A stretch of 37,188 nt of DNA from an uncultured Lachnospiraceae bacterium (lineage in GTDB: Bacteria > Bacillota_A > Clostridia > Lachnospirales > Lachnospiraceae): NCBI GenBank assembly GCA_947564305.1, contig CANOBT010000041.1:1-37188 (forward strand), given 5' to 3'. The position numbers and the translations under genes are program-made. Of the stretch, positions 26,324 through 35,406 are shown one piece after another. The notes below the pieces were generated by a model, which saw nothing but the letters and a program-made list of their open reading frames with translations, did not search any database and was not told the origin of the DNA. Within the stretch, counting starts at the first letter, position 1; each line of letters begins with the position of its first letter.

Positions 26324-27421
26324 ATGAAATTAGGAATCGTTGGATTGCCGAATGTAGGAAAGAGTACATTGTTTAATTCGCTCACAAAGGCGGGGGCAGA
26401 GTCTGCCAATTATCCGTTCTGTACCATTGACCCGAATATCGGAGTGGTGTCAGTGCCGGACCATCGCTTGGATGTTTTAGGAGAGATGTATCATACAAAA
26501 AAAATTGTACCTGCAGTGATTGAATTTGTGGATATCGCAGGTCTGGTTAAAGGCGCTTCCAAAGGGGAAGGTCTGGGGAATCAGTTTCTCGCAAATATTC
26601 GGGAGGTGGATGCAATCGTACATGTGGTACGCTGCTTTGAGGATAGCAACATCGTTCATGTAGATGGGAGCATCAATCCATTACGAGACATTGAGACCAT
26701 TAATCTGGAATTGATTTTCTCCGATTTGGAGATTTTGGAGCGGCGGGCAGCAAAGACAGCTAAGATGGCAAGAAATGACAAAAATGCCGCAAAAGAGCTG
26801 GAGCTTTTAAACCGACTGAAAGCACATTTGGAAGATAACAAGATGGCGAAAACATTTCAGGTAGAAAGCGAAGATGAGGAGGCCTGGTTTGCAGAATATA
26901 ATCTTTTGACGGCAAAGCCGGTGATTTTTGCGGCAAATGTTTCAGAAGATGATCTTTTGGAGGATGGGGCAACTAACGAAGGCGTTCAGGCAGTTCGTGA
27001 ATATGCGCAGCAAGAAGAGTGCGAGGTGTTCGTAGTTTGTGCACAGATCGAGCAGGAGATTGCGGAGCTGGACGAAGAAGAAAAGAAAATGTTTTTAGAA
27101 GATTTAGGTTTAGAAGAGCCTGGATTGGAGAAACTAATAAAGGCAAGCTACAGCTTGTTAGGGCTGATTAGCTATTTGACTGCAGGAGAGCCGGAGGTGC
27201 GTGCGTGGACGATCCGAAAGGGAACGAAAGCACCGCAGGCGGCAGGAAAGATTCATTCGGACTTTGAACGCGGCTTTATTCGCGCTGAGATTGTGAGTTA
27301 TGATGATTTAATGGCCTGCGGGACGCATGCAGCGGCGAAAGAAAAGGGGTTAGTGCGTCTAGAGGGTAAAGAATATGTCGTTCAAGATGGAGATATCATC
27401 TTGTTCCGGTTCAATGTATAA
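26324..27421 (+). CDS. ychF: Redox-regulated Obg-family ATPase YchF
   Basis: YchF is a universally conserved ribosome-associated ATPase of the Obg class. It has the P-loop GLPNVGKST at the extreme N-terminus, VDIAGLVKGASKGEGLGNQFL as the switch II region (shown in part), a coiled-coil insertion (about 125-190), and a C-terminal TGS domain (about 280-365) ending in GDIILFRFNV. Length is 365 residues. The ribosome site is AAGGAGAAGAG. It follows thiN after 24 bases in the same direction, and lgt lies 54 bases downstream. Confidence 0.96.
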   Translation: MKLGIVGLPNVGKSTLFNSLTKAGAESANYPFCTIDPNIGVVSVPDHRLDVLGEMYHTKKIVPAVIEFVDIAGLVKGASKGEGLGNQFLANIREVDAIVHVVRCFEDSNIVHVDGSINPLRDIETINLELIFSDLEILERRAAKTAKMARNDKNAAKELELLNRLKAHLEDNKMAKTFQVESEDEEAWFAEYNLLTAKPVIFAANVSEDDLLEDGATNEGVQAVREYAQQEECEVFVVCAQIEQEIAELDEEEKKMFLEDLGLEEPGLEKLIKASYSLLGLISYLTAGEPEVRAWTIRKGTKAPQAAGKIHSDFERGFIRAEIVSYDDLMACGTHAAAKEKGLVRLEGKEYVVQDGDIILFRFNV

Positions 27422-27475
27422 GCTGTGTGAAGGTGTGTGACTTATACAGAATATCTGGAAGGAGTGTGCTTTGGC

Positions 27476-28432
27476 ATGCATGAAAATATCGGTTTTCCGA
27501 ATTTGGGAATCGAATTGGAACATGTGGGAAAATCAATCTCAGTTTTTGGATTTGAGATTGCATATTATGGAATGATTATTGGTGCTGCAATTCTGATTGG
27601 ATTTGCCATTGCCACTGCGGAGGCAAAACGAACCCGGCAGAATCCAGAAGATTATATGGATATGGGGCTGATTGGTGTGGTCTGTGGAATTGCAGGAGCC
27701 AGAATATACTATGTTATCTTTTCCTGGGATATGTATAAAAATAATCTGTTGAGTATCCTGAATCTACGGGAGGGCGGCCTGGCCATCTACGGGGGGATTA
27801 TCGGTGCGATTATTGCGGTACTAGCTTGTGCAAAGGTAAAGAAACTCTCGGCTCCTCAGATATTTGATACGATTGCTATGGCGTTGGTGAATGGACAGAT
27901 GCTTGGCCGTTGGGGAAATTTTTTCAACCGGGAAGTATTTGGGCGTTATACAGATTCTTTGCTTGCCATGCGTCTACCCCTAGATGCCGTACGCAGCAGA
28001 GATGTGACCGAGGAAATGCGGCAGCATATGGAAACCATCCAAGGGGTCAGCTATATTCAGGTACATCCAACATTTTTATACGAATCCCTTTGGTGCTGTG
28101 GAGTTTTGCTTTTTTTGTTTTTTTATCGGAAGCACAAAAAGTACGAAGGAGAGCTGTTTTTACTTTATTTGTTTGGTTATGGACTTGGCCGTGTGTGGAT
28201 TGAAGGTATTCGTACAGACCAGCTCTTTCTTCCTGGTACAACCTTACCAGTGTCCCAGCTTCTTGCAGGAGGGATGGTGCTTGTAACAGGATGCTTGCTT
28301 TTGTATTTGCGTAAGAATCATAGAAAAATCCCGATGTTGAGAGCTTCTAAGGATTATCAGCCTGTACCGCAGAAAATAAAGGGGAGCAAAAAACCTAAGT
28401 CGAAAGATAGATTGTTCAAAAATATGGAATAA
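27476..28432 (+). CDS. lgt: Prolipoprotein diacylglyceryl transferase
   Basis: Lgt attaches diacylglycerol from phosphatidylglycerol to the lipobox cysteine of prolipoproteins at the cytoplasmic membrane. The signature GRWGNFFNREVFG (about 144-156) is present, together with HPTFLYES and several membrane helices: about 23-43, 60-78, 94-115, 205-222 and 264-282. The C-terminal tail is basic and lysine-rich. Length is 318 residues from ATG 27476, which has GGAAGGAG 11 bases upstream; an earlier in-frame GTG at 27437 is less likely. A terminator follows at 28485. Confidence 0.93.
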   Translation: MHENIGFPNLGIELEHVGKSISVFGFEIAYYGMIIGAAILIGFAIATAEAKRTRQNPEDYMDMGLIGVVCGIAGARIYYVIFSWDMYKNNLLSILNLREGGLAIYGGIIGAIIAVLACAKVKKLSAPQIFDTIAMALVNGQMLGRWGNFFNREVFGRYTDSLLAMRLPLDAVRSRDVTEEMRQHMETIQGVSYIQVHPTFLYESLWCCGVLLFLFFYRKHKKYEGELFLLYLFGYGLGRVWIEGIRTDQLFLPGTTLPVSQLLAGGMVLVTGCLLLYLRKNHRKIPMLRASKDYQPVPQKIKGSKKPKSKDRLFKNME

Positions 28433-28484
28433 GGAGCTGTAGAAAATCAAGATTTATGGGTTGTTTTCTTGCAGTTCTTAAGTG

Positions 28485-28511
28485 ACCGGCCTCTTTATGG
28501 AGCCGGTTTTT
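28485..28511 (+). terminator. Rho-independent terminator after lgt
   Basis: ACCGGC (28485-28490) and GCCGGT (28502-28507) pair around a short loop and are followed directly by a T5 run. Confidence 0.8.
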
Positions 28512-28521
28512 CTTATATCAT

Positions 28522-28550
28522 TTGCAGTTGAGCCGATATTTTATTATAGA
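28522..28550 (+). promoter_or_regulatory. Promoter of the tail-anchored orphan gene
   Basis: TTGCAG (28522-28527), 17 bp and TATAGA (28545-28550) lie directly after the lgt terminator and 40 bases before the ATG at 28591. Confidence 0.55.
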
Positions 28551-28590
28551 AAGATTTGTTGCAAGTGGTTACAACGAACGAGGGAAAGGT

Positions 28591-30198
28591 ATGGCAAATG
28601 TAAAAGAAATGGGCGGAAGTCAGGCGGCTTCTTCCACGCCGGCAGCAGCGGCTGCATTAGACGCGCGGATTGTAAAAAAAACTACAGAGATGCAGGCAGG
28701 CCAGGTGATGGTGGAAGCGACTGTGAAGCAGATGGCGCAGATGAAGGAAGAACTGGAACAGGAGAGGGAAACGAGGAAGGAGGAGAAGGAACCTAATAAG
28801 GAAGAAGAGAAAAAGGATACATCAGAACTCTCGAAACAAAGCAAATGGTTTGGGATAGAAGGGAAGCTTCTGCAAGAGGGGGATGTGAAATGGATTTTGG
28901 AAATGGAACAGGAGCTTTGGGAGGCGTTTTTGAATTGGAAACCGGTACAGGGCGGGAATCTTGCCGGTCAGCTTGAGGAGTTGTCCCGGCTGTATCTGGC
29001 GCTTTTAGAGGCGATACTGACGCATACTATGGGGGATGAGCAGACAGCACAGATAGAGAGGCTGGATGAGCTGCTGGCTCAAAAACTATCGGCACTCCTT
29101 GATGAGGATTTAAAAGAGTTGGTAGAATTTTTGGAACAGACAGATCAGACAGAAACAATACAAAATATAAAAGCAAGTATATATAAACAGACAACAGGAC
29201 AGAGTATCTCTGGCAGGGCGGCAAATCAGTTTTATGCAAAAGGAAAAACGAATGCCGGAAATACACGTTTTTTTATGCCTGAGACTTCTGCAGCAGGAAA
29301 GAATAGTACACAGTCCGCTTCATATGCCAGAACTTCCGCCGTGTCAGATGAGGGCACTCTTTATCAATTGGCAAAAGGAAGAAATATCAAGATTGATCAG
29401 ATGTTTGATATGCAGAGGAAATCAGGGGAGATGCAGATCAGTCAGAGAAATCAGGCGTTGGGAAATACCGGAGGGAAAGGAAGGATGGGGACGGGATTTT
29501 CGACGGGTGCGGCATTTACAGGGGACGATCTTGCCCGTGCCAACGATTTTTCCGCTCATATGAACGGAAGTGGTAATTTATTCAAAAATCCGGGTATCAA
29601 TGCACGAAATGAAGAGGTGGTTGGATATCTGGCAGCAATTACTTCGATTAAAGGACAGATGTTTGCGGCAGTATCCGGAAAAGAAAGTGCGATGAATGTT
29701 CCAATCAGGAATGCATTGAATCAGATTGTTGATTATTATTTGAGCCAAAAAGGAATTTATAAGGTATATGACTATACGACCAATGTATATGAAAGAACGA
29801 AAAATCCCCAAAGGGCATTGGAGGAAGGCCTTGAATATGCATACGCATTATTTCAGGAGAAAAAAGAGGATGTCTCATATAAACGGCAGGCTGCTTATTC
29901 AGAAGAAGCCGGATTTTTTCAAATGCTGCTGAAAAACCAGTCTATGCAGACGGACCTTTTAAAAGGGATACATCTGTTGGAGGAAAACTGGAGGCAATTT
30001 TTAAAATCCATCGGAGAAAATGAAAAAAAAGGAATTTCTTTAAAAATGCAGAAGCATAGTCCATGGGGAGCTTTGTTGGAGCCGAAAGACCGCCGAAAAA
30101 TGGAAAAAGCAAGTACGGTGAGAATTCTCTTGAAACAGGCGGCTGCAGTTGCAGCATTGTTGTTGGTATATCTTTGTTACCGTCTGTTTTTTGGCTGA
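28591..30198 (+). CDS. Large tail-anchored orphan membrane protein
   Basis: I do not recognise any named domain in these 535 residues. The N-terminus is alanine-rich (about 8-25). A long charged coiled-coil-like segment follows (about 30-85, many Glu, Lys and Gln). A mostly helical region (about 90-205) is rich in Leu and Glu and low in Pro. A Ser/Thr/Gly-rich, probably flexible stretch (about 208-330) leads to a second helical domain (about 335-500). One hydrophobic helix (about 512-531) ends only a few residues before the stop, with an upstream basic patch (KDRRKMEK). There is no signal peptide, so the bulk should be cytoplasmic and anchored by its tail. The ribosome site is GGGAAAGG, and the gene has its own promoter and lies after a terminator. 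Confidence 0.82.
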   Translation: MANVKEMGGSQAASSTPAAAAALDARIVKKTTEMQAGQVMVEATVKQMAQMKEELEQERETRKEEKEPNKEEEKKDTSELSKQSKWFGIEGKLLQEGDVKWILEMEQELWEAFLNWKPVQGGNLAGQLEELSRLYLALLEAILTHTMGDEQTAQIERLDELLAQKLSALLDEDLKELVEFLEQTDQTETIQNIKASIYKQTTGQSISGRAANQFYAKGKTNAGNTRFFMPETSAAGKNSTQSASYARTSAVSDEGTLYQLAKGRNIKIDQMFDMQRKSGEMQISQRNQALGNTGGKGRMGTGFSTGAAFTGDDLARANDFSAHMNGSGNLFKNPGINARNEEVVGYLAAITSIKGQMFAAVSGKESAMNVPIRNALNQIVDYYLSQKGIYKVYDYTTNVYERTKNPQRALEEGLEYAYALFQEKKEDVSYKRQAAYSEEAGFFQMLLKNQSMQTDLLKGIHLLEENWRQFLKSIGENEKKGISLKMQKHSPWGALLEPKDRRKMEKASTVRILLKQAAAVAALLLVYLCYRLFFG

Positions 30199-30221
30199 TA
30201 TTTTATACCAAAAATATTTAT

Positions 30222-30249
30222 TTGATTTTCTGCTGCCGTATGGTATGAT
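30222..30249 (+). promoter_or_regulatory. Putative promoter of the AraC-family gene
   Basis: TTGATT (30222-30227), 16 bp and TATGAT (30244-30249) lie 50 bases before the likely start codon. Confidence 0.45.
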
Positions 30250-30299
30250 ATTATAGATGACTGCTGTTCATATACGTGGAGGGAAGACAGGCGCAAGTT

Positions 30300-31130
30300 A
30301 TGATCTATGAACCATTGTTTAAATTAGAGCGGACTGGTGTACAGATTCATTATTACACGAGTGTAAGAAAATACAATCCGGTCCATTGGCATTCAGCGAT
30401 TGAATTGATTTATATTCTCAACGGACAGGGAATGATCATGATAGAAGGAAAGTATTATTCGGTCGTTGCGGGAGAGTTTGTCGTGATTGATTCCAATCAG
30501 CTTCACGAAATACGATATAAGGGTATGGCGGTTGTGATTCATTTTTCACGGAACAGCATGAAAAACTTTATCCCTAATCTGGAAGAATATCATTTCCGGT
30601 GTACCAGGGCGGATTTGAAAAAAGAACAGCTTGCGGTCTATCTGGATGTTTGTGAGCTTTTGAAAATGCTTCCGCCGTTGTACGTAATGCATCCTGTTGG
30701 ATATAAGCTGAAAAGCCAGGCAATTGCGATGGAGGTGTTCTTTGAGCTTGTGAACCAGTTTTCCGTGCAGGGAGAGGTCAAGCAAAAGGCAGAGAAGCAG
30801 GAGAATCTGGAACGGTTGGAGGAAATTGTAGAGTATATTGAGCTTCATTATAAGGAACAGATTTCTTTGGAGGAGATTGCATCTCATTTCTATTTGAGCA
30901 GGGAGTATTTCAGCCGTTTTTTTCGCAAAAATATGGGAGTTACATTTTCGCGGTATGTCAATCAGATACGGTTGATGCATATTTATCAGGATATATGCAA
31001 TACACAGTCAGGCATTATGGAATTGGCAGAGAAGCATGGATTTACAAATTATAAAATGTTTCATAAGATGTTCCGTGAGGTTTATGGATGTACACCGAGG
31101 GAGATTCGGCAAAACCAGAAGGAAGATTAA
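30300..31130 (+). CDS. AraC-family transcriptional regulator with cupin domain
   Basis: The 276-residue protein has an N-terminal cupin ligand-binding domain (about 1-140, with PVHWHSAIELIYI and the GEFVVIDSNQLHE turn). This domain usually binds sugars or other small effectors. The C-terminal double helix-turn-helix covers about 178-272 (SLEEIASHFYLSREYFSRFF, then GFTNYKMFHKMFREVYGCTPREIR). The start is uncertain: ATG 30300 has only a weak AGG nearby, while GTG 30276 overlaps the GGAGGG. No carbohydrate operon lies beside it, so the target may be distant or the upstream orphan. The neighbouring pcrA gene is 80 bases downstream. Confidence 0.9.
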   Translation: MIYEPLFKLERTGVQIHYYTSVRKYNPVHWHSAIELIYILNGQGMIMIEGKYYSVVAGEFVVIDSNQLHEIRYKGMAVVIHFSRNSMKNFIPNLEEYHFRCTRADLKKEQLAVYLDVCELLKMLPPLYVMHPVGYKLKSQAIAMEVFFELVNQFSVQGEVKQKAEKQENLERLEEIVEYIELHYKEQISLEEIASHFYLSREYFSRFFRKNMGVTFSRYVNQIRLMHIYQDICNTQSGIMELAEKHGFTNYKMFHKMFREVYGCTPREIRQNQKED

Positions 31131-31210
31131 AAAAGCATCCAAAGTCTGATTAAAAAGAAAAGTAAGAGTGCTTGGATAAAGTACTCTTAAATTATGACAG
31201 GAGAAAAATT

Positions 31211-33445
31211 ATGAGCATATACGATTCACTGAATGAACAACAACGAGAGGCAGTGTACCATACGGATGGACCGCTTCTTATCCTTGCGGGGGCGGGCTCA
31301 GGAAAAACCAGAGTATTGACCCACCGTATTGCGTATCTGATGGAAGAAAAAGGAGTGAATCCGTGGAATATTCTCGCGATTACATTTACAAATAAAGCAG
31401 CTGGAGAGATGAGGGAACGTGTAGATCAATTAGTGGGCTTTGGCTCAGAGAGTATCTGGGTGAGCACTTTTCATTCTACCTGTGTCCGGATATTGAGAAG
31501 ACATATTGACAGGATTGGATATGATAATCATTTTACGATTTATGACAGTGATGATCAAAAAACGCTGATGAAAGAAATCTGCAAAAGTTTGAATGTTGAC
31601 ACAAAGGTTTACAAGGAACGCTCTTTTTTATCAGCAATCTCCGCGGCAAAAGATGAGACTTTGACACCAGGAGAATATGAGGATAGGGCAGCCGGTGACT
31701 TTAGTAAGCAGAAAATTGCGAAGGTATATTGGGAATATGAAAAACAGCTGAAGGCAAATAATGCTTTAGACTTTGATGATTTGCTGCTAAAGACGGTTCA
31801 GTTGTTCCAGACTCAGCCGGATGTTTTGGAATATTATCAGGAGCGGTTCCGCTATATTATGGTGGATGAATATCAGGATACGAACACGGTACAGTTCAAG
31901 TTTATTAGCTTGCTGGCGTCGAAATACCGGAATCTGTGTGTGGTGGGAGATGATGACCAGTCTATCTATAAGTTTCGGGGGGCCAATATCAAAAATATTT
32001 TGAATTTTGAAAAAGAATACGAGGATGCAAAAGTTATTAAGTTGGAGCAGAATTATCGTTCGACCAGCAATATCTTGAATGCAGCGAACGCAGTTATCCG
32101 TCATAATGCAGGCAGGAAGGACAAAACTCTCTGGACAGATAATGGGGAGGGGGACAGGCTTCGGATGCGCCAGTTTTATACGGCATTTGACGAGGCAGAG
32201 TTTATTGCGGATGATATTAAGGCGGAAGTCGGCAAGGGGATGTCGTATAATGACTGCGCCGTTCTATATCGTACGAACGCGCAGTCACGTCTGTTAGAAG
32301 AAAAGTTTGTCGCTTCCAACATTCCTTATAAGATTGTGGGCGGAATTAATTTCTATGCACGCAGAGAAATAAAGGATTTGCTTTGTTACTTAAAAACTAT
32401 TGATAATGGGCAGGACGATTTGGCTGTGAGAAGGATTATCAATGTGCCAAAGCGAGGAATTGGCCTGACAACAATCAATCGCGTGCAGGAATCAGCTGCA
32501 TCGAGAGAAATAGGATTTTATCAGGCACTGCAGGGTTTGGATTTGATTCCAAATATCGGACGGGCGGTATCGAAATTGGATTCTTTCGTTGCATTAATCG
32601 AATATTTCAAGGGCAGAGTACAGGAGGAAAGCATTTCAAAATTAATGGAAGAAATTCTCGAAATGACCGCATACATAGAAACATTGGAAGCCGAAGATAA
32701 GGAGGATGCTGAAGCCAGAATACAGAATATTGATGAGCTGTTGAGTAAAATCGTCTCCTATGAGGAAGCCTGTGAAGATATCGGAGAGAGGCCGACGCTG
32801 AGTGGATTTTTGGAAGAAGTAGCATTGGTAGCGGATATTGATAGCCTGGATGAGAATCAGGATTATGTTGTGCTTATGACACTGCATAGTGCAAAAGGGT
32901 TGGAATTCCCCCATGTATATTTGGCGGGAATGGAGGACGGTCTGTTCCCCAGTGCAATGTCTATTGATGATCCGGAGGATTTGGAGGAGGAGAGACGGCT
33001 CTGTTATGTGGGAATTACAAGAGCAGAACAGAAGCTGACGGTAAGTTGTGCGAGACAGCGTATGATACGGGGCGAGGTTCGCTTTTATCCGGTTTCACGG
33101 TTTTTAGGAGAGATTCCGCAGGAATTGATTGAGACGGAGGAGCGGCTGTTTCAGGAGGAAAGAAAGGTGCCGGTTCCAAATCATGCCAAACTGCATGCCA
33201 AGCAGGCATTTCAGCAGCAGCCGTTCCAAAGCCATATGTCAGGAAAGGGGCCGAAGCAGTTTGCAGTAACAAAAGGAAAAGGACTCGATTATACGGTTGG
33301 GGACAGGGTTCATCATATAAAATTTGGTGATGGTCTGGTAAAAAATGTTACGGAAGGCGGCCGGGATTATGAAGTGACCGTAGATTTTGATTCGGCAGGA
33401 GTAAAAAAAATGTTTGCATCATTTGCTAAGCTTCAAAAACTGTAA
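31211..33445 (+). CDS. pcrA: ATP-dependent DNA helicase PcrA/UvrD
   Basis: PcrA is the essential superfamily 1A 3'-5' helicase of Gram-positive bacteria. It acts in nucleotide excision repair, plasmid replication and removal of recombination or transcription blocks. All SF1 motifs are visible: GAGSGKT (motif I), TFTNKAAGEM (Ia), DEYQDTN (II), GDDDQSIYKFRGA (III), NYRST (IV), TLHSAKGLEF (V) and YVGITRA (VI). The C-terminal segment GDRVHHIKFGDGLV (about 698-711) is the Tudor-like domain that contacts RNA polymerase. Length is 744 residues from ATG 31211, which has ACAGGAGA upstream. An ATG 39 bases earlier is less likely. Confidence 0.95.
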   Translation: MSIYDSLNEQQREAVYHTDGPLLILAGAGSGKTRVLTHRIAYLMEEKGVNPWNILAITFTNKAAGEMRERVDQLVGFGSESIWVSTFHSTCVRILRRHIDRIGYDNHFTIYDSDDQKTLMKEICKSLNVDTKVYKERSFLSAISAAKDETLTPGEYEDRAAGDFSKQKIAKVYWEYEKQLKANNALDFDDLLLKTVQLFQTQPDVLEYYQERFRYIMVDEYQDTNTVQFKFISLLASKYRNLCVVGDDDQSIYKFRGANIKNILNFEKEYEDAKVIKLEQNYRSTSNILNAANAVIRHNAGRKDKTLWTDNGEGDRLRMRQFYTAFDEAEFIADDIKAEVGKGMSYNDCAVLYRTNAQSRLLEEKFVASNIPYKIVGGINFYARREIKDLLCYLKTIDNGQDDLAVRRIINVPKRGIGLTTINRVQESAASREIGFYQALQGLDLIPNIGRAVSKLDSFVALIEYFKGRVQEESISKLMEEILEMTAYIETLEAEDKEDAEARIQNIDELLSKIVSYEEACEDIGERPTLSGFLEEVALVADIDSLDENQDYVVLMTLHSAKGLEFPHVYLAGMEDGLFPSAMSIDDPEDLEEERRLCYVGITRAEQKLTVSCARQRMIRGEVRFYPVSRFLGEIPQELIETEERLFQEERKVPVPNHAKLHAKQAFQQQPFQSHMSGKGPKQFAVTKGKGLDYTVGDRVHHIKFGDGLVKNVTEGGRDYEVTVDFDSAGVKKMFASFAKLQKL

Positions 33446-33474
33446 CCTTTTATAAAAATTTTAATATAATTTAG

Positions 33475-33503
33475 TAGTAATCTGAAAACGATAGTGTTAT
33501 AAT
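33475..33503 (+). promoter_or_regulatory. Extended -10 promoter of the small membrane protein gene
   Basis: A perfect TATAAT (33498-33503) is preceded by TGT (extended -10) with a weak -35-like TAGTAA 17 bp upstream (33475-33480). The -35-like and -10 elements closely match those at 5868-5896. Confidence 0.65.
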
Positions 33504-33551
33504 AAATGAAAATAAAACCTGTTTTCAAGATGGGGAAAGGACGGAAAGGAT

Positions 33552-33800
33552 ATGGATGCTATGAGCAGAGTGGAAGAATTGATTGCGGAGACAAAATTAA
33601 AGGAGCTTCTTCATAAGAATGAGAAAGAGCAGCAGAAAAATGAGATTATCTGGATTCTGGCAATTATTGGTGTCATTGCAGCAGTAGCGGCAATCGCATT
33701 TGTTGTGTATAAGTTTGTGACTCCGGATTATCTGGAAGATTTTGAAGAAGACTTTGATGATGATTTTGATGATTACTTCAGTGAAGAAGACGAAGTATAA
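33552..33800 (+). CDS. Small single-span membrane protein with acidic tail
   Basis: I recognise the architecture from Lachnospiraceae genomes but no function. The 82 residues hold an amphipathic N-terminal helix (about 1-30, MSRVEELIAETKLKELLHKN), one hydrophobic span (about 33-56), and a strongly acidic C-terminal tail (about 59-82, almost all Asp, Glu, Phe and Tyr). The strong promoter and ribosome-site region GGGGAAAGG...GGAAAGGA support expression. The start could be ATG 33552 or ATG 33561. It follows pcrA by 106 bases and precedes a pair of hairpins. A membrane-anchoring or scaffold role is a guess. Confidence 0.8.
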   Translation: MDAMSRVEELIAETKLKELLHKNEKEQQKNEIIWILAIIGVIAAVAAIAFVVYKFVTPDYLEDFEEDFDDDFDDYFSEEDEV

Positions 33801-33887
33801 TTATCATTATGATGCCTTGCACAAGGTCGTTACTTAGAATCTGGCAGATGTAATAGACTGTATTTTGCTGGGCTTGTCAGGCAGAGA

Positions 33888-33918
33888 AGTGTAGGGAAAA
33901 ATATATGTTTCCTACACT
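33888..33918 (+). terminator. Hairpin downstream of the small membrane protein gene
   Basis: AGTGTAGG (33888-33895) pairs with CCTACACT (33911-33918) and can be extended by AAA/TTT across a bulged G. Only TTTCT follows, so termination would be modest. Confidence 0.5.
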
Positions 33919-33938
33919 TTCTAAGGACTTATAATAAA

Positions 33939-33972
33939 AGGCAGAATGTAATTTTGCACTCTGCCTCTTTTT
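33939..33972 (+). terminator. Rho-independent terminator just ahead of the rlmD-like gene
   Basis: AGGCAGA (33939-33945) pairs with TCTGCCT (33960-33966), followed by C and T5 (33968-33972). It ends 39 bases before the rlmD-like start codon. Confidence 0.75.
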
Positions 33973-34011
33973 GTGTTGGATAAAAAGAAAATACGAGGGA
34001 GTCAGGGATTG

Positions 34012-35406
34012 ATGAAAAAGGGGCAGATTTTTGAAGGGATTATTGAGAATGTAGAGTTCCCCAATAAGGGAAAAGTCTATATACCGGAAGAAGAGCAGTA
34101 TGTGATTGTAAAGAATGGGATTCCGGGCCAGAAAATCCGATTTGTAATCCAGAAATTTAAACATGGAAATGCAGAAGGGAGATTACTGGAAGTACTGGCA
34201 AAGTCCCCTAAGGAGACGAGGGAACCGGTATGCAATCTGTTTCCAGCTTGTGGCGGCTGTATGTATCAGACGATGTCGTATGAGTTACAGTTGGAGATGA
34301 AAGCGGGGCAGATGAAGGAGATTCTGGATGCTGCTATACTACCATACAATTCATACTTGTTTGAAGGGATTAAGGGCAGCCCAAAAGAATTTGGATATCG
34401 CAATAAAATGGAGTTTTCTTTTGGCGATAAGTATAAAAGAGGACCCTTATCACTGGGACTACATAAGAAGGGAAGCACTTATGATATTTTGACGGCTTCG
34501 GATTGCCGGTTAGTTCATAGGGATATGACGGTAATCTTAACCTGTGTTTTGGAATATTTCCGAGAGGTGGGTGCTTCTTATTATAAAAAGATGCAGCAGG
34601 AAGGATATCTTCGGCATTTATTGCTGCGTCGTGGGGATTCTACGGGAGAAATTTTAGTAAATCTGGTTACGACGACACAGGCAGAATATGATCTGCAGCC
34701 TTTAGTGAGACGGCTTCTGAAATTGAAAGTGGAAGGAAGAATTGTAGGAATTCTGCATATTTTGAATGATTCTCTGTCGGATGTGGTGCAAAGCGATGTT
34801 ACGAAGATTTTATATGGACAGGATTATTTTTATGAGAAGCTTCTGGGAATGGAGTTTAAAATTACACCATTTTCTTTTTTTCAACCAAATTCACGCGGCG
34901 CAGAACTTTTGTACCGCACAGTCAGGGATTACATCGGCGATATTCAGAATATGACGGTTTTTGATTTGTTTAGTGGAACCGGAACGATTGCCCAGGTATT
35001 GGCTCCGGCAGCAAAGCAGGTTGTCGGTGTTGAAATCGTCCGGGAGGCGGTGGAGGCAGCCAGGGAGAATGCTGCAAAAAACGGCCTGGATAACTGTAAA
35101 TTTATTGCAGGGGATGTGTTCAGGGTATTGGATGAGGTGAAAGAGAAGCCGGATGTCATAGTATTAGACCCGCCGCGTGACGGAATCCATCCCAAAGCGC
35201 TGCCAAAGATACTGGATTACCAGGTGGAAAAGATTGTCTATATTTCCTGCAAGGTGACCAGTTTAGCAAGGGATCTTGAGATGATACAGGGAAAAGGATA
35301 CGAAGTGGTGAAATGTGTGGCTGTAGATCAATTTTGTCAGACAGTTCATACGGAATGCATCTGTCTTTTGTCGAAAAAAACAGAAAAAGCGCCGGATTTT
35401 CTTTGA
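34012..35406 (+). CDS. rlmD: 23S rRNA (uracil-C5)-methyltransferase, RlmD/RlmCD type
   Basis: The enzyme makes 5-methyluridine in 23S rRNA; the Gram-positive RlmCD form modifies both U747 and U1939. The 464 residues begin with a TRAM domain (about 1-60, GQIFEGIIENVEFPNKGKVY). A 4Fe-4S motif follows with Cys74, Cys80 and Cys83. The methyltransferase domain carries FDLFSGTGTI (SAM binding), DPPRDGIHP, and the catalytic Cys413 in YISCKVTSLARDL. I chose ATG 34012 with AGGGA upstream, rather than GTG 33973 which abuts the terminator. Whether it is RlmD, RlmC or RlmCD cannot be settled from one sequence. Its promoter is unclear because a terminator ends only 39 bases upstream. Confidence 0.92.
   Translation: MKKGQIFEGIIENVEFPNKGKVYIPEEEQYVIVKNGIPGQKIRFVIQKFKHGNAEGRLLEVLAKSPKETREPVCNLFPACGGCMYQTMSYELQLEMKAGQMKEILDAAILPYNSYLFEGIKGSPKEFGYRNKMEFSFGDKYKRGPLSLGLHKKGSTYDILTASDCRLVHRDMTVILTCVLEYFREVGASYYKKMQQEGYLRHLLLRRGDSTGEILVNLVTTTQAEYDLQPLVRRLLKLKVEGRIVGILHILNDSLSDVVQSDVTKILYGQDYFYEKLLGMEFKITPFSFFQPNSRGAELLYRTVRDYIGDIQNMTVFDLFSGTGTIAQVLAPAAKQVVGVEIVREAVEAARENAAKNGLDNCKFIAGDVFRVLDEVKEKPDVIVLDPPRDGIHPKALPKILDYQVEKIVYISCKVTSLARDLEMIQGKGYEVVKCVAVDQFCQTVHTECICLLSKKTEKAPDFL

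Noticed and set aside
31164..31188. Hairpin AAGAGT/ACTCTT between the AraC-type gene and pcrA
   Set aside because: The stem is only 6 bp and there is no T-run, so I do not call a terminator.
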